Under the pieces are notes generated by a model. The model saw only the letters and a list, made by a program, of their open reading frames with translations. It did not search any database and was not told the DNA's origin. The position numbers were made by a program, and so were the translations under genes. A stretch of 64,000 bases of DNA from Proteles cristata cristata. Lineage: Eukaryota; Chordata; Mammalia; Carnivora; Hyaenidae. The DNA is taken from contig JAESUZ010004905.1 in the NCBI GenBank assembly GCA_017311185.1, positions 186,001-250,000 on the forward strand. The letters run 5' to 3'. Positions 12,440-23,799 of the stretch are shown piece after piece (positions within the stretch are counted from its first letter, which is position 1; each line of letters starts with the position of its first letter).

Positions 12440-13440
12440 ATAAAAGCAAGTGGAAGATACTGATACTATTACAGTCCTGTGTATGTTAGTCAATTGGATA
12501 TTCATGGGTCATATTAAAGGACTTCACATTTGCATCAGAAGATAATATTTAGCAGGTAAAACACATTCTCTGAACTTTCTGTAGTGTGATTACACCAAAG
12601 GATGGACATTGATTTTAGAAACTACGACTTGAAGACAAACTCTTTAAAAACTAAACAAACAAAAAAGCATGCTGCTGAAACCAGCAATGACCACGTTCAA
12701 CCCTGAACTGAAGTCCTGGAAATGGTTTGCAGCTCTGAACCCAGAGACACCCAGGCTATGTATCCTGTGCACCTTTATAATTAAAGCTTCTGTTAATTTC
12801 ATGCAGATTTGAAGTCTCAGGATCGCGGGGACAGACACTCCCCGTCTGCTCTGAAATATAACCTGCTGTGACACGTTCCTGGAACATCAGCTAGCTCACA
12901 CATGACTAGCAACATGGGAGCTGCATTGTTTCATACAAGATTTTTGATAAATTAGGGGAGCCATATTAGTGGGAGAAGAATTATAACCTTCAGCAAGAAA
13001 CATCCTTTAACTTAGCTGCTGCACAGACAGGAATCCTTTGAGTCCTATTTTAAGAAAATTAAAGTTCATATCTGCACCCAGGCTCCCGGTACAGAAAGGC
13101 ACAGCTTCAGGCTAGCACAATTCTTAGCTAGTGGCAGGTTGAACTGACTCCTGTACCTCTTCAATGGTAGCCCACAATATGCTACTTAGCATTTCCAGTC
13201 AATTCTGGCCATGCATTTTTAATGTCCTCTGAAGCAGCCACCAGCCTGCCTGCTTGGGCTATCCAAGTTATCCCTCCAAGATGCCAATTATTGTTTTAGT
13301 TAGTGCTTGCTTACTAAGTTGTATAGATTTTGAGTGGTCTGCTCTAGTACTATTCTCTCATAAACCCTATAATTTGGGGATTGTTTTCAGGAACACCTGA
13401 CATGTGATGGCCAAAATTATTTTATTAGAAGTAATTCTAC
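12440..13440. other. Unique intronic sequence
   Basis: No gene, RNA or repeat recognised. A minus-strand 76-codon frame at 12644-12874 shows no family signature and is probably chance. Confidence 0.45.
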
Positions 13441-13640
13441 TTTTTTTTAATGTTTTATTTCTTTTGAGAAAGAGACAGAGAGAGTATGAGTGCAGGATGG
13501 GCAGAGAGAGAGAGGGAGACATAGACTCTAAAGCAGGCTCTAGGCTCTGAGCTGTCAGCACAGAGCCGGACGTGGGGCTTGAACCCAAGAGCCATGAGAT
13601 CATGACCTGGGCCGAAGTCAGACGCTCAAGTGACTGAAAA
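13441..13640 (-). mobile_element. SINEC_Fc feliform SINE lacking its head
   Basis: Reversed body from poly-T to gacgctcaagtgactg; the gcgccc head is missing. Repeats agtaattctact flank it on both sides. Confidence 0.9.
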
Positions 13641-13907
13641 TTAGAAAAGTAATTCTACTTCTCATAGCAATTGATGGTAAACACTATCATTTCATAACTA
13701 CTATTTTTTAAGTGTTCCAATTTATGAAAAGTATATATGCTCTATTAAGTAGATCTTCCGGAACATACAGTTTTAACTATTAAATTTGAGCATTGGTTTT
13801 TTTGTTGTTTTTTCACAAAAGAATCCATCTTATCTTTGCTCCTAAGTACTATAAATGTTAAAGCCTAGGAGGTGCATCACAAAGTCTTTTAGAATCTGTA
13901 GTGGATG

Positions 13908-13993
13908 GGATGCCTGGCCGGCTCAGTCTGTAGAGCATGTGATTTGATCTCAGGGTCCTAAGTTTGTGTGTGTACACACATACACACACACAG
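13908..13993 (+). mobile_element. Short tRNA-Lys-type SINE plus TG/CA tract
   Basis: gccggctcagtctgtagagc and gatctcagggtcctaag match a tRNA-Lys A-box half and anticodon arm. The B-box half is replaced by a TG/CA microsatellite at about 13968-13993. Confidence 0.7.
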
Positions 13994-14516
13994 TTCTTGT
14001 GTAATACAGTTTTATTCATCTTTCACCTTCCCTGAGAACTACTAAAGAAAAAATTGTAATATCCAAAGGAGTACAGATAAGGGATATTCTAACATTTTCA
14101 CTGAGCCAAGGAAACATCAAGGCAGGGTAAAACAGGCCAGAGCAGCTGCCTTTGAACTAACGCACAGGAACCCTGGAGATATAAGAAGCCTTTCCAAGGG
14201 GTTAGGATCTGTTAAGGTGCAGGGTTTACACATCTGCAGCTGCCACTGTACTGTCTCCTAAAGCTGATCTCAGCATTATCCTGATCTCCTTCCTGCCCCC
14301 CTTTACAACTTCATTTCTACCATTTTACTTCCTGAATCCTACAATTCTGCATTTCCCTGGGGTATAAAGTAACTCTGGGGACAGCAAACAAAGGAATAGT
14401 AACTAACTTGAGCTATACTTTTTTCCAACTCCTGGCACAGCTACAATCTTCATCGATCTCTCCATTTAATAATTTAAATTCAGAATTGACAGTGTTCCAG
14501 CCTGGGCCTGACAGAA

Positions 14517-14897
14517 TGGCTCCTACAAAGGATAGTGAGAGGAAGGCCCTTTCTGCCATCGACGAGGTAGTGACCAGAGAATACAATGTCAGCACTTAAA
14601 AGGGCACCCATGGAATGGGGTTCAAGAAGTGTGCCAAGTCTAGAAAGTTGCCCTGAAGAAGACGGGAAATCCAGAGGTGGATGCGGGTCTCCACAGAGCT
14701 GTGTGAGGCGAGGAATGAGGAGTGTTCCGCAGCATACCCGTGCGGCTGTCCAGAAAACACAAGGATGGAGATTCGCCAAATGAGCATTAGTACACTGGTT
14801 ACCTATGTACCTGTCACCACTTTGAAACATCTACAATCAATATGGATGAGAACTATCCACTGATTGTCAAATAAAGTTATAAAGTTAAAAAAAAAAA
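14517..14897 (+). pseudogene. RPL31P: RPL31 processed pseudogene
   Basis: An intronless copy of ribosomal protein L31 mRNA. It starts at ATG 14517, and the first 27 codons, including DEVVTREY, resemble RPL31 before a stop at 14597. Later frames recover GMGFKK and, near the end, LVTYVPVTTLKHLQS, so the copy has at least two frameshifts and is about 30 bp shorter than the 125-codon original. A caaataaagttataaag 3' UTR and an A11 tail complete the retrocopy. It lies in the SPTSSA intron, opposite to the gene. I found no clear target duplication. It cannot make L31. Confidence 0.93.
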
Positions 14898-15109
14898 GGT
14901 CAGAGAAGAGTAAAAGTATTTATGTAACAATTACTTGAGCAGAAAAATGATACTGAGCTTTTTCTGACAGAAATTAAGGTTGATTTTGCCTATTTAGCTT
15001 CACAAGGAGGACTGGTTTTGCCAAAGAGGTTATGAGAGAAACATTTTCTATGAATTGTACAAGAGAAAATACAGTTTCAAGGTTTTAACAAAAAAAATAT
15101 ACAATCATA

Positions 15110-15311
15110 GGGGCACCTGCGTGGCTCAGTCAGTTAAGCGTCTGACTCGTGATTTGGGCTCAAGTCATGATCCCAGGGACGTGGGATAGAGCCCCACATC
15201 AGGTTTCACGCTGAGCACAGAGCTTGCTTAGGATTCTCTCTGTCCCTCTGCACCTCCCCCATTTACACTTTTCCTCTAACACACACACACACACACACAA
15301 CAATAAAATAC
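15110..15311 (+). mobile_element. SINEC feliform SINE with AC microsatellite
   Basis: ggggcacctgcgtggctc head with the older gactcgtgatttgggctc body type. An (AC)n tract at about 15279-15299 precedes the tail. Confidence 0.9.
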
Positions 15312-15799
15312 ATATGTGAAAAGCAAGGAATTAAATCCATTGTAAGTGTTTAAATTTACTATGGAATATAAATGTTTTCAAATGTCAACTTAAATGAGCA
15401 AGATAATACCCATTACAACATGCTTTTTGTTCTTATAGGGGCTACACAAACAGAAAGCCTAAATACCACTGGGGTGGAGGCCTGAAGTATTAATGTATCA
15501 GTTAAAATTATTCTCACCTCTGCTTCCTCCTCTTCAGCTCTCCCTTGTAACAGAAAGCTGCATTCATTTCTACAAAAGGAAGCTCAAAAGAAAATGCATG
15601 AAATATAAAAGACTGAAGACTGCTGGGAAGAAATTTTTTTTCTCCGTAAGTCTGAAGGCAATGTTCAGACTATTTCAACATTATTTTGAAATCAAATTTT
15701 GTTTAAAAATACCTTGATAAATCTTTCTAAAAGGCACTAAGCTGATTTACTAAATATCTTTCTAGAAGTAACTTTCTCTGACTTTAAGAATTTTGCCTA

Positions 15800-16001
15800 G
15801 AAGCATCTTGGTGGCTCAGTTGGTTAAGCATCTGACTTCGGCTCAAGTCATGATCTCTTGGTTCATGAGTTCAAGCCCCAAATTGGTCTCTCTGCTGTCA
15901 GCACAGAACCTGCTTCGGACCCTCTGTCCCCCTCCTGCTCTGTGCCCCTTCCCTGCTCAAGCTCTTTCTCTCTCTCAAAAACAAAGAAACATTAAAAATA
16001 T
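15800..16001 (+). mobile_element. SINEC_Fc feliform SINE
   Basis: Diverged head (gaagcatcttggtggctc), full body, tail caaaaacaaagaaacatt. Flanks ttttgcctag and tttttgcctaat suggest the target duplication. Confidence 0.9.
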
Positions 16002-16859
16002 TTGTTTTTGCCTAATCAGCATGCTGATTTTTACTGGAACTCTAGTTAAAGTATCAAAGGATTCTGTACATACAAACATTTTCTTCAAAAGAGGCACTCA
16101 TTGAGAAGAAAATTCTAGTAAAAGGCTCTGGTGAACTCGGGTTTTAATGATAATCCCCTCTACTGAATAGCTCAGAGGAAGCTCTGCTTTGCAAAGACAG
16201 ACAGTGATCTAAAGGTCCCCTCTGGCCAAAATATAGGGTTTTTCTTGGTCAATTTTGTTTTGTTTGTTGTGTTTATTTATAAAAAACATGTTACATAGCA
16301 AATACACAGAAAGAGATACTAACTTAGTTATTAGTGCCTCCAAAAATGGCATGGAAAATTTACTCCTCAAACACCTCTCCATTGGCTTATAAAAACCCTG
16401 ATTTCACCAAACCAGGCACTATTAGAAATGGCTCAAGTGCATTTTCCAGGTTTTCACAGAATACCTCAGGAGAGAGACACAGGCAACTGGTGACGTGGGC
16501 TGTCCTGAGATGGCTATGTGCAAAGCAAAGAAGACCACCTACCTTTTTGGTGCCTTTTGACTTCTGAACCATGAGGGTGTATATCTATTTTTATTTACCA
16601 TTTAAAAATTCATATTCTAGACTCAAATACCTTGAGATGCAAAGAAAATTTCTTCTCAATTCTAGGTGTTAGCATTTAAGGATACAGCAAAAATCTGTGA
16701 AAATAAATTAACTTACTGCTATTGACATAGTATACACCTTAAAATTTTGAATGCTCTTTTTCATTATCATGCAAAGCCTACCTCAATCCAAAATACCTAT
16801 CTTTGCTTCTACCCCTTGCCTCCTCTCATCACCCTTAATCTTTCCCAAACCCTGCAACT

Positions 16860-17415
16860 ATTAAATAAAACCTTTTCAAACTTAGATTGGATCACTCCTC
16901 TCAAAAACCTTCTATGAGCATCTATTTCAACTAAGATTAAAAGCCAAAATCCTTACTATGACCACCAGGATGTCCACGGACTCTGCCCTCTCCCCCGCGG
17001 TCACTCGGCTTCAGCCACACCTGCCTGGGTGATGGCGTGCATACATGCCACGCAGGCTCTGGACTCAGGGACCTGCCCTGGCTGTTCCCCCTGCCACCTG
17101 TGCTCTTTCCTTAGATTTCTACCCTCTAACTCCATCACTTCCTTTATGCTTTTACTCAAATACTGCTTCTCAGGGAAGCCTCCCCTGATACCCTCTTTAG
17201 AAACGATGACTCCATCCCGTCTGCACATTTCTCTTATCCCACTGACCTACTTCTCTGTCTTCCACAACGCTTACCACCTAACATACTCTGTAATTCAATT
17301 ATAAACATTCCACAAGGACAGGGGTCTTTGTCTCATCTGCTCGGATGTATCACCAGCACCTAACCAGCATCCGGTACAAGATGTGCACGCAGAAGCATCT
17401 GGTGAATTAACAAAT
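16860..17415 (+). repeat. L2 LINE 3' end
   Basis: Runs from ggatcactcctctcaaaaac through caaatactgcttctcaggg and a promoter-like accaggatgtccac block to a 3' end containing ccacaaggacaggggtctttg. This is L2 order over about 550 bp. Confidence 0.7.
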
Positions 17416-18059
17416 GGCCCTAATCTGCTTTCTCAACTTAATGTCCCACTTCTGCCTTAAAGAATCCCTGCTCCAGTCAGTCTGGCACCCCAGCACACCT
17501 CTGCACCCCAGGTTACACCTTCTTCCCATCTTGGGGGTGGGGGGGCGGGCGGAGAAAACAAAACACCAAAGCACTCAACTACCTCCCTGAAAGTTCTCTG
17601 AGCACTCTCCGTTCCCGCGTTCTTCCTGCCCTGCTTCCCAAGGCACGTTTTGCCCAGCTCACTCTACTGCAATGACCCCAGGGTGGACCCATCTGAGAAC
17701 ATGTGTAAGTCCTAATTTTTCCTAAAACTTGGCTCTAATTTCCTTGGAGACATCAAGTCCATCTTCTTGGAAACTCACAGAACTTGGTACATGAATAATG
17801 AGGTTTGGAAAAAAAATGGTTCTAGGATGTATTTTTTTCCATTCAAAATGAAAAGAGCTTTGAGCCTCGGACAGCCATGTATGTTTTCATGGCTTACTTT
17901 CCTAGTTTATTAAATATTAAAACATCAATGAGAAAACTGTTACTGGATTTGAGTGACTCTACTCAAAAGGTATGAGCAGGTTCCCTCATCTTGTGAACTC
18001 TTAATCCAGTGCCTAGGAGGATCTGACCATCTGACCTCCTCTCCTACTACCGGTATGTC

Positions 18060-18425
18060 CCTTCACTCTGCCCCAGCCGCGCCGGTCGCCTGGCTGTCTG
18101 TCAAACACAACAGGCAGGCTGGTGTTTGGGGGCATTCAAACTTGCTGTCCCTTCTGCCCAGAATGCTCATTCCCCTGGAATTCTCCCCCAGTTTAAATCT
18201 TTCTAAATGCCCTTCCTGACCACTCTAGCCAAAACAGAAAAACACTCTTTCCTACTTTATCCTCTTTTGATTTTCTCTAGAACAGCTATAGTAATCTAAT
18301 AGTCTATATTTTTCACTTATTTATTTAGTGGCATTAGAATAAATATTTTTATCTGTTGGGTCAGTCATACCCCCACCACCTAGAACTGTAACTGGCAATT
18401 AGGAAGCACTTAATTCTTGTGAAAT
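18060..18425 (+). repeat. L2 LINE 3' end
   Basis: tgctgtcccttctgcccaga, cccttcctgaccactc and a terminal block ending gcaattaggaagcactt follow L2 order. Diverged. Confidence 0.6.
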
Positions 18426-18429
18426 GCAG

Positions 18430-19690
18430 AAGTCAGCAAACATACATATTTGACAAAGGAATACATAGAACGATGCAAATTTTGTTAACATTTGTTAAAA
18501 TAAATCAAAGAAGTTCTTCCACTCTATAGCATTTTCTACTTCTTTTGATTTGAATTCTCTCCAAGAACTGAATTTTGTTCATCAGAAACAGCCAAGCTCC
18601 AAAACTACCCAAATCTGGTTTAAAACCAGATCTCTTTTACCATTCCCAAATACTCCTGCAATTCCTTTGAAATGACAGATCAATATACAAACAAATGTTT
18701 CTCAAGCACTGTGTGCCTGGCACTGGGGTTCAGAAAGTTTTTTTCTTTGAAGAAACATAGATTGTCTTTCAGGGTAAATCTAGTTCCTAACATAAACCAA
18801 AAAACTGCCCACATTTTGCTTAAAATAAACAAGTATAAAATGTCATGGAAACATAAGAAGCCATAGAAGGATGGCAAATATAGCTCAGTGGGTACAGAAT
18901 AAAACCCTTTTTTTTATCTAAAAAAAAAAAAGCTAAATAACTTTTACTTACTGTTCAAGTTATTTTAACAAGGTATTTTTTATTTTCCCACACCACTCCT
19001 CAACAGCACAGTTACAATGTTACTCAGTGAGACACTACAGGGAGTGCCTCACTGGTTACCAAACTTGACTTAATTACAAAACCTGGTCTTTTCCTTTCCC
19101 ACTAATGGCTGCCCAGAGGGAAAGGGGGATTTCGAAACCTGTTAAAGCTTCTACTCTGGAGATGGAGCTCCATGGATTTCAGTCCGCAGGCTCCGCTGTA
19201 GTATTCACTGTAATACTACTCTGCCCTCCTTCCATTCACTCAATTGTTACCTTCTGTTTTAATCAGGTGTCACATTCCCTTCTAGTGCAGGACAGACACC
19301 TTGTCTGCACATGGAATATGTTCAAGTCTTGGTTGACAAACCAAAAGCCAATGTATCATTTCAAATATGGTAACAGAAAGCAGATGATGAGAAAATTTAA
19401 GATACGGGCCCTAGCATGGAATGATGTACAAAACGGATTTTTAAACCTTATTCTTTCAAGAACCATTCGCAGTGTGCCTGACTTGACACAGATGCATTTC
19501 CTTAAAAATATATTTAAAATTATTTTTGTGACAATGTCCTTACTCAGGTAATTTCAAAAACCCTCATATTCAACTGGGATCGACCTTCCAATTTACAACC
19601 ATTAACTACCTTCAAGCTATTTCATTTGGGAGACACAAAGAAGCAAATTCAGAAGTTTAAGGATGCCCCTAGAAAAATGTATGGATTAGT
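18430..19690. other. Unique intronic sequence
   Basis: No repeat or exon recognised. A 148-codon plus frame (19105-19551) has mixed composition and no recognisable domain. With no splice or promoter support, I treat it as chance. Confidence 0.45.
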
Positions 19691-19691
19691 T

Positions 19692-19905
19692 GGGGAGCCT
19701 GGGTGGCTTAGTCGGTTAAGCGTCCAACTTTCGCTTAGGTCATGATCTCGCGGCTCAAGGGTTCGAGCCCCACGTCGGGCTCTGTGCGACTGCCAGCTCA
19801 GAGCCTGGAGCCAATTTCAGAATCTGTATCTCCCTCTCTCTCTGACCCTCCCCTGCTCATGCTGTCTCTCTGTCTCTCCTAGAAATAAATTAAAAATATT
19901 TTTTA
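19692..19905 (+). mobile_element. SINEC_Fc SINE, young subgroup
   Basis: ggggagcctgggtggcttag head, gcgactgccagctcagagc and cctagaaataaa. The target duplication aaaatgtatggattagtt recurs at the right with one change. Confidence 0.94.
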
Positions 19906-20376
19906 AAAAATGTATGGACTAGTTAATAGCAGGCTGTTTTCCCTAAAACAGGGACAACTTCAATTTATTCAGAGTTATAGCAGTGACATGTAAACTAATG
20001 CAATTACTTTCTTCTAGACCTCCTGGAAGACCTTCTAGACCATTTTTCAGACAGCCAGACAAATTTCTCTTACATGAAATTTTAGTTTGCTAGCAGTGAT
20101 GACTGTGTTCAATGTAATTTTTTTAAAGCATGTCTCTTTCCAAAACCAGGTAACTGGCTACAAAACTGTTTTATGTGAAGCTTACTCATTATTAACAAAT
20201 TTATGAAATATAAACTACTTCACAGTAATTAAAGCTCCAAATAAGTGGGGGAAAACCCAGCTTCCTCATTCAGTTTCTTCCTAAGCTAGAATGAAGATTC
20301 CATTTCAAATCAATGTTCCAAAATCGTATATAATAATTAAATGCCTGACTTTAATGCTAGAAGTTCAGCTGGAATT

Positions 20377-20602
20377 GGGGCGCCTGGGTGGCTTAGTCGG
20401 TTAAGCGTCCGACTTTCGCTTAGGTCATGATCTCGCGGTTCGTGGGTTCAAGCCCCACGTCGGGCTCTGTGCTGACTGTCAGATCAGAGCCTGGAGCCTA
20501 TTTCAGATTCTGTGTCTCCCTCTCTCTCTGACCCTCCCCTGCTCACGCTGATTCTCTCTCTCTCTCCTAGAAATAAATAAATAAATATATTTTTTAAAAA
20601 AA
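20377..20602 (+). mobile_element. SINEC_Fc SINE, young subgroup
   Basis: Near-consensus element with ggggcgcctgggtggcttag head and cctagaaataaataaata tail. Perfect duplication gaagttcagctggaat on both sides. Confidence 0.96.
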
Positions 20603-21122
20603 GAAGTTCAGCTGGAATAATAGAGGCACAACAGATGATAGTAATTTAAGACTGGCTTATGTCAAAAAGATTACATTTCCACCTTGGGTCAATTCAACAA
20701 TGTGAACTTTGAAAGAATAGATTTTTTTAACCTTGGGTTTAAAACCATGGGTTTTATCATCAGTACCTGATGATAGTTGACTGCAGTTCTCACTCGTTTT
20801 TTTAAAAACTGAAATCACTTGGTCACAAAAAACAATGAGAAATCAAAAGCTTCAAAGGGAAAAATCTACAAGACGCACTATATTTCATTTCATGATTTAT
20901 TCCGCCACCCCACCCCCCTAAAGCTATCATCTGGTTTATTTACAGGACACTATTACTATTGCAATATAATAACAGGAAAACCTTAAAACCAGTGACATTG
21001 TAGCATGTATCCAAACAAAAGCTTTTAAGAGTAAAACCTTTGATGGACTCTGATAGTGAGCTCTACATTCTACCTCCTATTTAAAGAGTATCAATTTAAT
21101 GCAACATTGTTTAAATTCACTT

Positions 21123-21278
21123 TTTAAAAAATGTTTATTTTGAGGAAGAGAGAATCTCAGGGAGGCTCACTGTCAGCACAGAGTCCAAGGGGGGGGGGGG
21201 GTGGGGGGGCAGCCTGAATTTCACAAACCAGTGAGAGATCACGACCTGAGCCAAATCAAGAGCCACCCAGGCACCCCT
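21123..21278 (-). mobile_element. SINEC_Fc SINE with internal poly-G
   Basis: Reversed, internally shortened element containing a G12-T-G7 run at about 21189-21209. Duplication taaattcactttt flanks it. Confidence 0.88.
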
Positions 21279-21307
21279 AAATTCACTTTTAAATGGATTT
21301 TAACTGA

Positions 21308-21426
21308 GGGACACTTGGCTGACTCGGAAGAGAATGTGGCTCTTAATCTCAGGGTTGTGAGTTCGAGCCCCATGTTGGGTGTTACTTAAGTAAACGCATA
21401 TATAAATCTTTTTTTTAAAAAAAAAG
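21308..21426 (+). mobile_element. Short tRNA-Lys-type SINE
   Basis: ctcttaatctcagggttgtg and gttcgagccccatgttgggt are close to tRNA-Lys, followed by a short tail without CT tract. Duplication gattttaactgag on both sides. Confidence 0.85.
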
Positions 21427-21682
21427 ATGATTTTAACTGAGTCAAGAAGTCTGTGCTTCTGCATTTTAGTATACATTTTACAGAGATGACTTGATGATCT
21501 CTAACCTATAGAACTTAGGGTTCTATCTGCAAATAAATGGTGCAGGAAAACAGAGCACACTCGACATTCAGACTTTAAATCCAAAATTATGGTTCTTAAA
21601 TTCTGGAAAGCTTTAGAAAGAAACAATAAGAAAAATAAATAATTTTTCTTGTAAGCAGCTTAAGAGTCCTCCAAAGTGTTGA

Positions 21683-21705
21683 AACAACAACAACAACAAC
21701 AACAA
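21683..21705 (+). repeat. (AAC)n microsatellite
   Basis: About seven perfect AAC units. Confidence 0.95.
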
Positions 21706-21871
21706 AAGCCCAGCTCTGATTACAATCTTATGCTAGTTCAATACCTATAAGCACACTTATTAATGCTTGGAATGACATGATCTCAGCCACTCCACCGGAA
21801 TGCAACAATGCATTTGCAAAGCCGTTCTGAAGCTGCTCCAAACTAAACCATATTGAAAAGGAGCCCGCGTA

Positions 21872-21957
21872 ACATACAGAGTTGTCAAATCGCTATGTCG
21901 TATACCTAAAGCTAATGTAGCATTGTGTTAACTATACTTCAATTAAAAACAGAGAGA
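21872..21957 (+). mobile_element. L1 3'-terminal fragment
   Basis: gtcaaatcgctatgtcgtat and ttaactatacttcaattaaa match the same L1 terminal block seen at 12050-12110 and 63620-63695. Confidence 0.7.
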
Positions 21958-22904
21958 CGCCGTATGAAGTACACGTTATGTGAAATATTTTTTATATTGG
22001 CCCCCAAATTTCAAAAGCCACAGCTCAATATTACTATATTCTGCAAATGAAAACACACACATCACAGACTTCAGAAAGCCTATTTACACAACCTTGCTTA
22101 TTAAGTGGGATTGTTACAAAAGTTAGATGAGTTAAAATACAGGCAAGATACCACTGTTGCTTGGCTCCTAGTGACCATTCAATAGTCATTAACAAGTATT
22201 TATTAGCTATCTATGAAAACACCGTTTCAAACACTCTTTACAACTAACCACAAATTCCCTTCCGGGCTTGACTTCTGTGGACTGTGAAAACAGAAACTTA
22301 ATGAGTAAAACACACTTTTTAAAGCTACCCATCTTGAAGACCAAAAAGGTACAACAAACTACTTTTTAAAAAACTACTGGGGTGTCACAAACACAAATTC
22401 ACATGATTCTAAAAGTCTAGTAAACTGGTTAGCATTCTCATGAGGACCAAAGTCGGCTAACTCGGGGACAATTAAAGGTCAAAGGCGTCCAAAGCCAGGA
22501 GCGATCGGCTCCACTTCCACGGTCCCTGCCTCCCAAAGAAAAGGGGACTAAACCAAAGGCAGGCGCGGCCGAAGTGCAGGCGAGGACAAACCAGGTTAGA
22601 CATCGCCCTAGGGGATTTCCTCCAGTAACACAACCGCTTCTACCTCGGCTCCAGCGACTCGCTGACGACCTCGGAGCAAAAGTTACAGCCCCCACCAGCC
22701 GCAGGAGCGCCGCCCTTGGGCCCCGAGACCTCCGCCCCGCGCGTCCGCAGCGAAGAGGCGAGTCCGCGCGCGCGCCGTCCCCGCACAGCCGCCTCTCCGC
22801 CCCCCACCCCACGGCGCCTGGGCCCAGGAGGATGCCGCCCGGCTGCGCTCCCCCCACCCCCCGCACTCCCCGCACCCCCCGCGCCCGCGGCCTGGGCAGG
22901 ATAC

Positions 22905-23007
22905 TGAACACAGTCCGCTCCCAGGGCTCCAGCATGTAGAGTGCCGTGACCAGCAGATACTGGTAGTAGAACCAGGACATTTGCTTCCAGGCCCGCGCCA
23001 GCGCCAT
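22905..23007 (-). CDS. SPTSSA: SPTSSA coding exon 1 (serine palmitoyltransferase small subunit A)
   Basis: On the minus strand the frame reads ALARAWKQMSWFYYQYLL and on through EPWERTVF. It ends with the first base of an Asn codon before a GT donor (22903-22904). This is the N-terminal half of ssSPTa, with the aromatic-rich segment that leads into its single membrane span. I start it at ATG 23005-23007, which has G at -3 and +4. In the known human protein the first Met lies three codons earlier, but here that codon (23014-23016) is GTG, and no ATG lies between it and an in-frame TAG at 23074-23076. The product would be 68 residues instead of 71, unless GTG initiates. With exon 2 the reading phase is exact. 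Confidence 0.95.
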
Positions 23008-23119
23008 CCCCGCCACGCGCCTTCCTCGTTGAAGCCGAACGTCAGTCTGTCCGGCCGGCCTCCGGTTAGCGTCCTACAGCACCCGGCCGCGAGGCCCGCC
23101 CGCCCGCCACCGCCAGCCT

Positions 23120-23217
23120 ATTGGCCCGACCGGCCGGGCGCGTCACCCGCTGGCACGCCCAGCCCCGCGCGCGCCCGGGCCGCCGACGGCGAGCCCCGCC
23201 CGGCCGGCGCTCATTGG
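23120..23217 (-). promoter_or_regulatory. Two CCAAT boxes upstream of SPTSSA
   Basis: Minus-strand CCAAT occurs at 23120-23124 and 23213-23217, each preceded by GGG, 93 bp apart and about 115 and 205 bp upstream of the ATG. The position and GC context fit NF-Y sites. Binding is inferred. Confidence 0.55.
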
Positions 23218-23739
23218 CCCAGCCGTGGCCACGCGTCGGCCCGCTCCCTCCCCGGCTTCCCCCGTCTCCTCTCCCGGCCGCGCCCACGCCGAGCAGAAGG
23301 CCCCCCCCGCCCCCCGCCCCGCGAGAGCGCCCCGCCGCGCGCCGCCTGCCGCGCCCTACCCCGCCCCGCCTGGCCCGGCAGTTGGTGGGCGGGGAGTTCG
23401 TCCACGGTGGGGTAGGGCCACCCGAGCCGGCTGAGGCCCACCGGGGGTCGTCGGCAGCCCCAGCCCGCCTCAGAAATGTGGAAGACCTGTTCGTGGAATG
23501 ACTGTGATGCTTTGGGCATCCTACAGGGGTGACCGGGAGCATGTTGGGTTCCTTACCTCGCGCAGTTTACCATCTAGCAGGGGAGACGGGCATTAACCAC
23601 ACAAATGCAAGTAAAGCTCTGATCAGCGCAGAGAGGGAGAATTAGGTGCTCTGAGGGTGGGGAGGCAAACGTCACCTAACCGAAGAGGTCAGGGAGGGCG
23701 TCTCTGAAGAAGTGATGCACACATTGCCTCCTTCCTCCC

Positions 23740-23780
23740 TCCCTCCGCGCGCGCACACACAAACACACACACGTACACCA
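23740..23780 (+). repeat. Alternating purine-pyrimidine tract
   Basis: CG repeats (gcgcgcgc) run into CA repeats just outside the CpG island, following a (CTCC)n-like stretch. Confidence 0.85.
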
Positions 23781-23799
23781 ACATACTCCCATGCACTCC

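Larger units (their letters stand above)
4323..22904 (-). other. SPTSSA: SPTSSA intron 1
   Basis: An 18.6 kb intron bounded on the minus strand by GT (donor, 22903-22904) and AG (acceptor, 4323-4324). The pyrimidine tract before the acceptor is weak (ttaactacaactcag). The intron holds about sixteen SINEs in both orientations, L2 and MIR relics, an L1 3' fragment and an RPL31 processed pseudogene. No further exon is expected, because the two coding exons account for the whole known protein. Confidence 0.9.
22560..23480 (-). promoter_or_regulatory. SPTSSA: CpG-island promoter of SPTSSA
   Basis: A sharp GC- and CpG-rich block in an AT-rich setting. It spans SPTSSA exon 1, the 5' UTR and several hundred bases upstream (higher coordinates). 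GC boxes are visible (ggtgggcggggag near 23383; ccccgccc near 23197 and 23358). No TATA box is evident, as is usual for CpG-island promoters. Long frames on both strands here are products of GC composition, not genes. The exact transcription start is not visible, and divergent transcription is possible but unsupported. Confidence 0.88.

Noticed and set aside
19105..19551. 148-codon plus-strand frame in the SPTSSA intron
   Set aside because: No recognisable domain, no promoter or splice support, and composition like the surrounding non-coding DNA.
22438..23542. Long overlapping frames on both strands (192, 158, 144 and 126 codons)
   Set aside because: They are products of GC-rich CpG-island composition. 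Only the first 35-38 codons of the 192-codon frame are real (SPTSSA exon 1); the rest is read-through past the splice donor.
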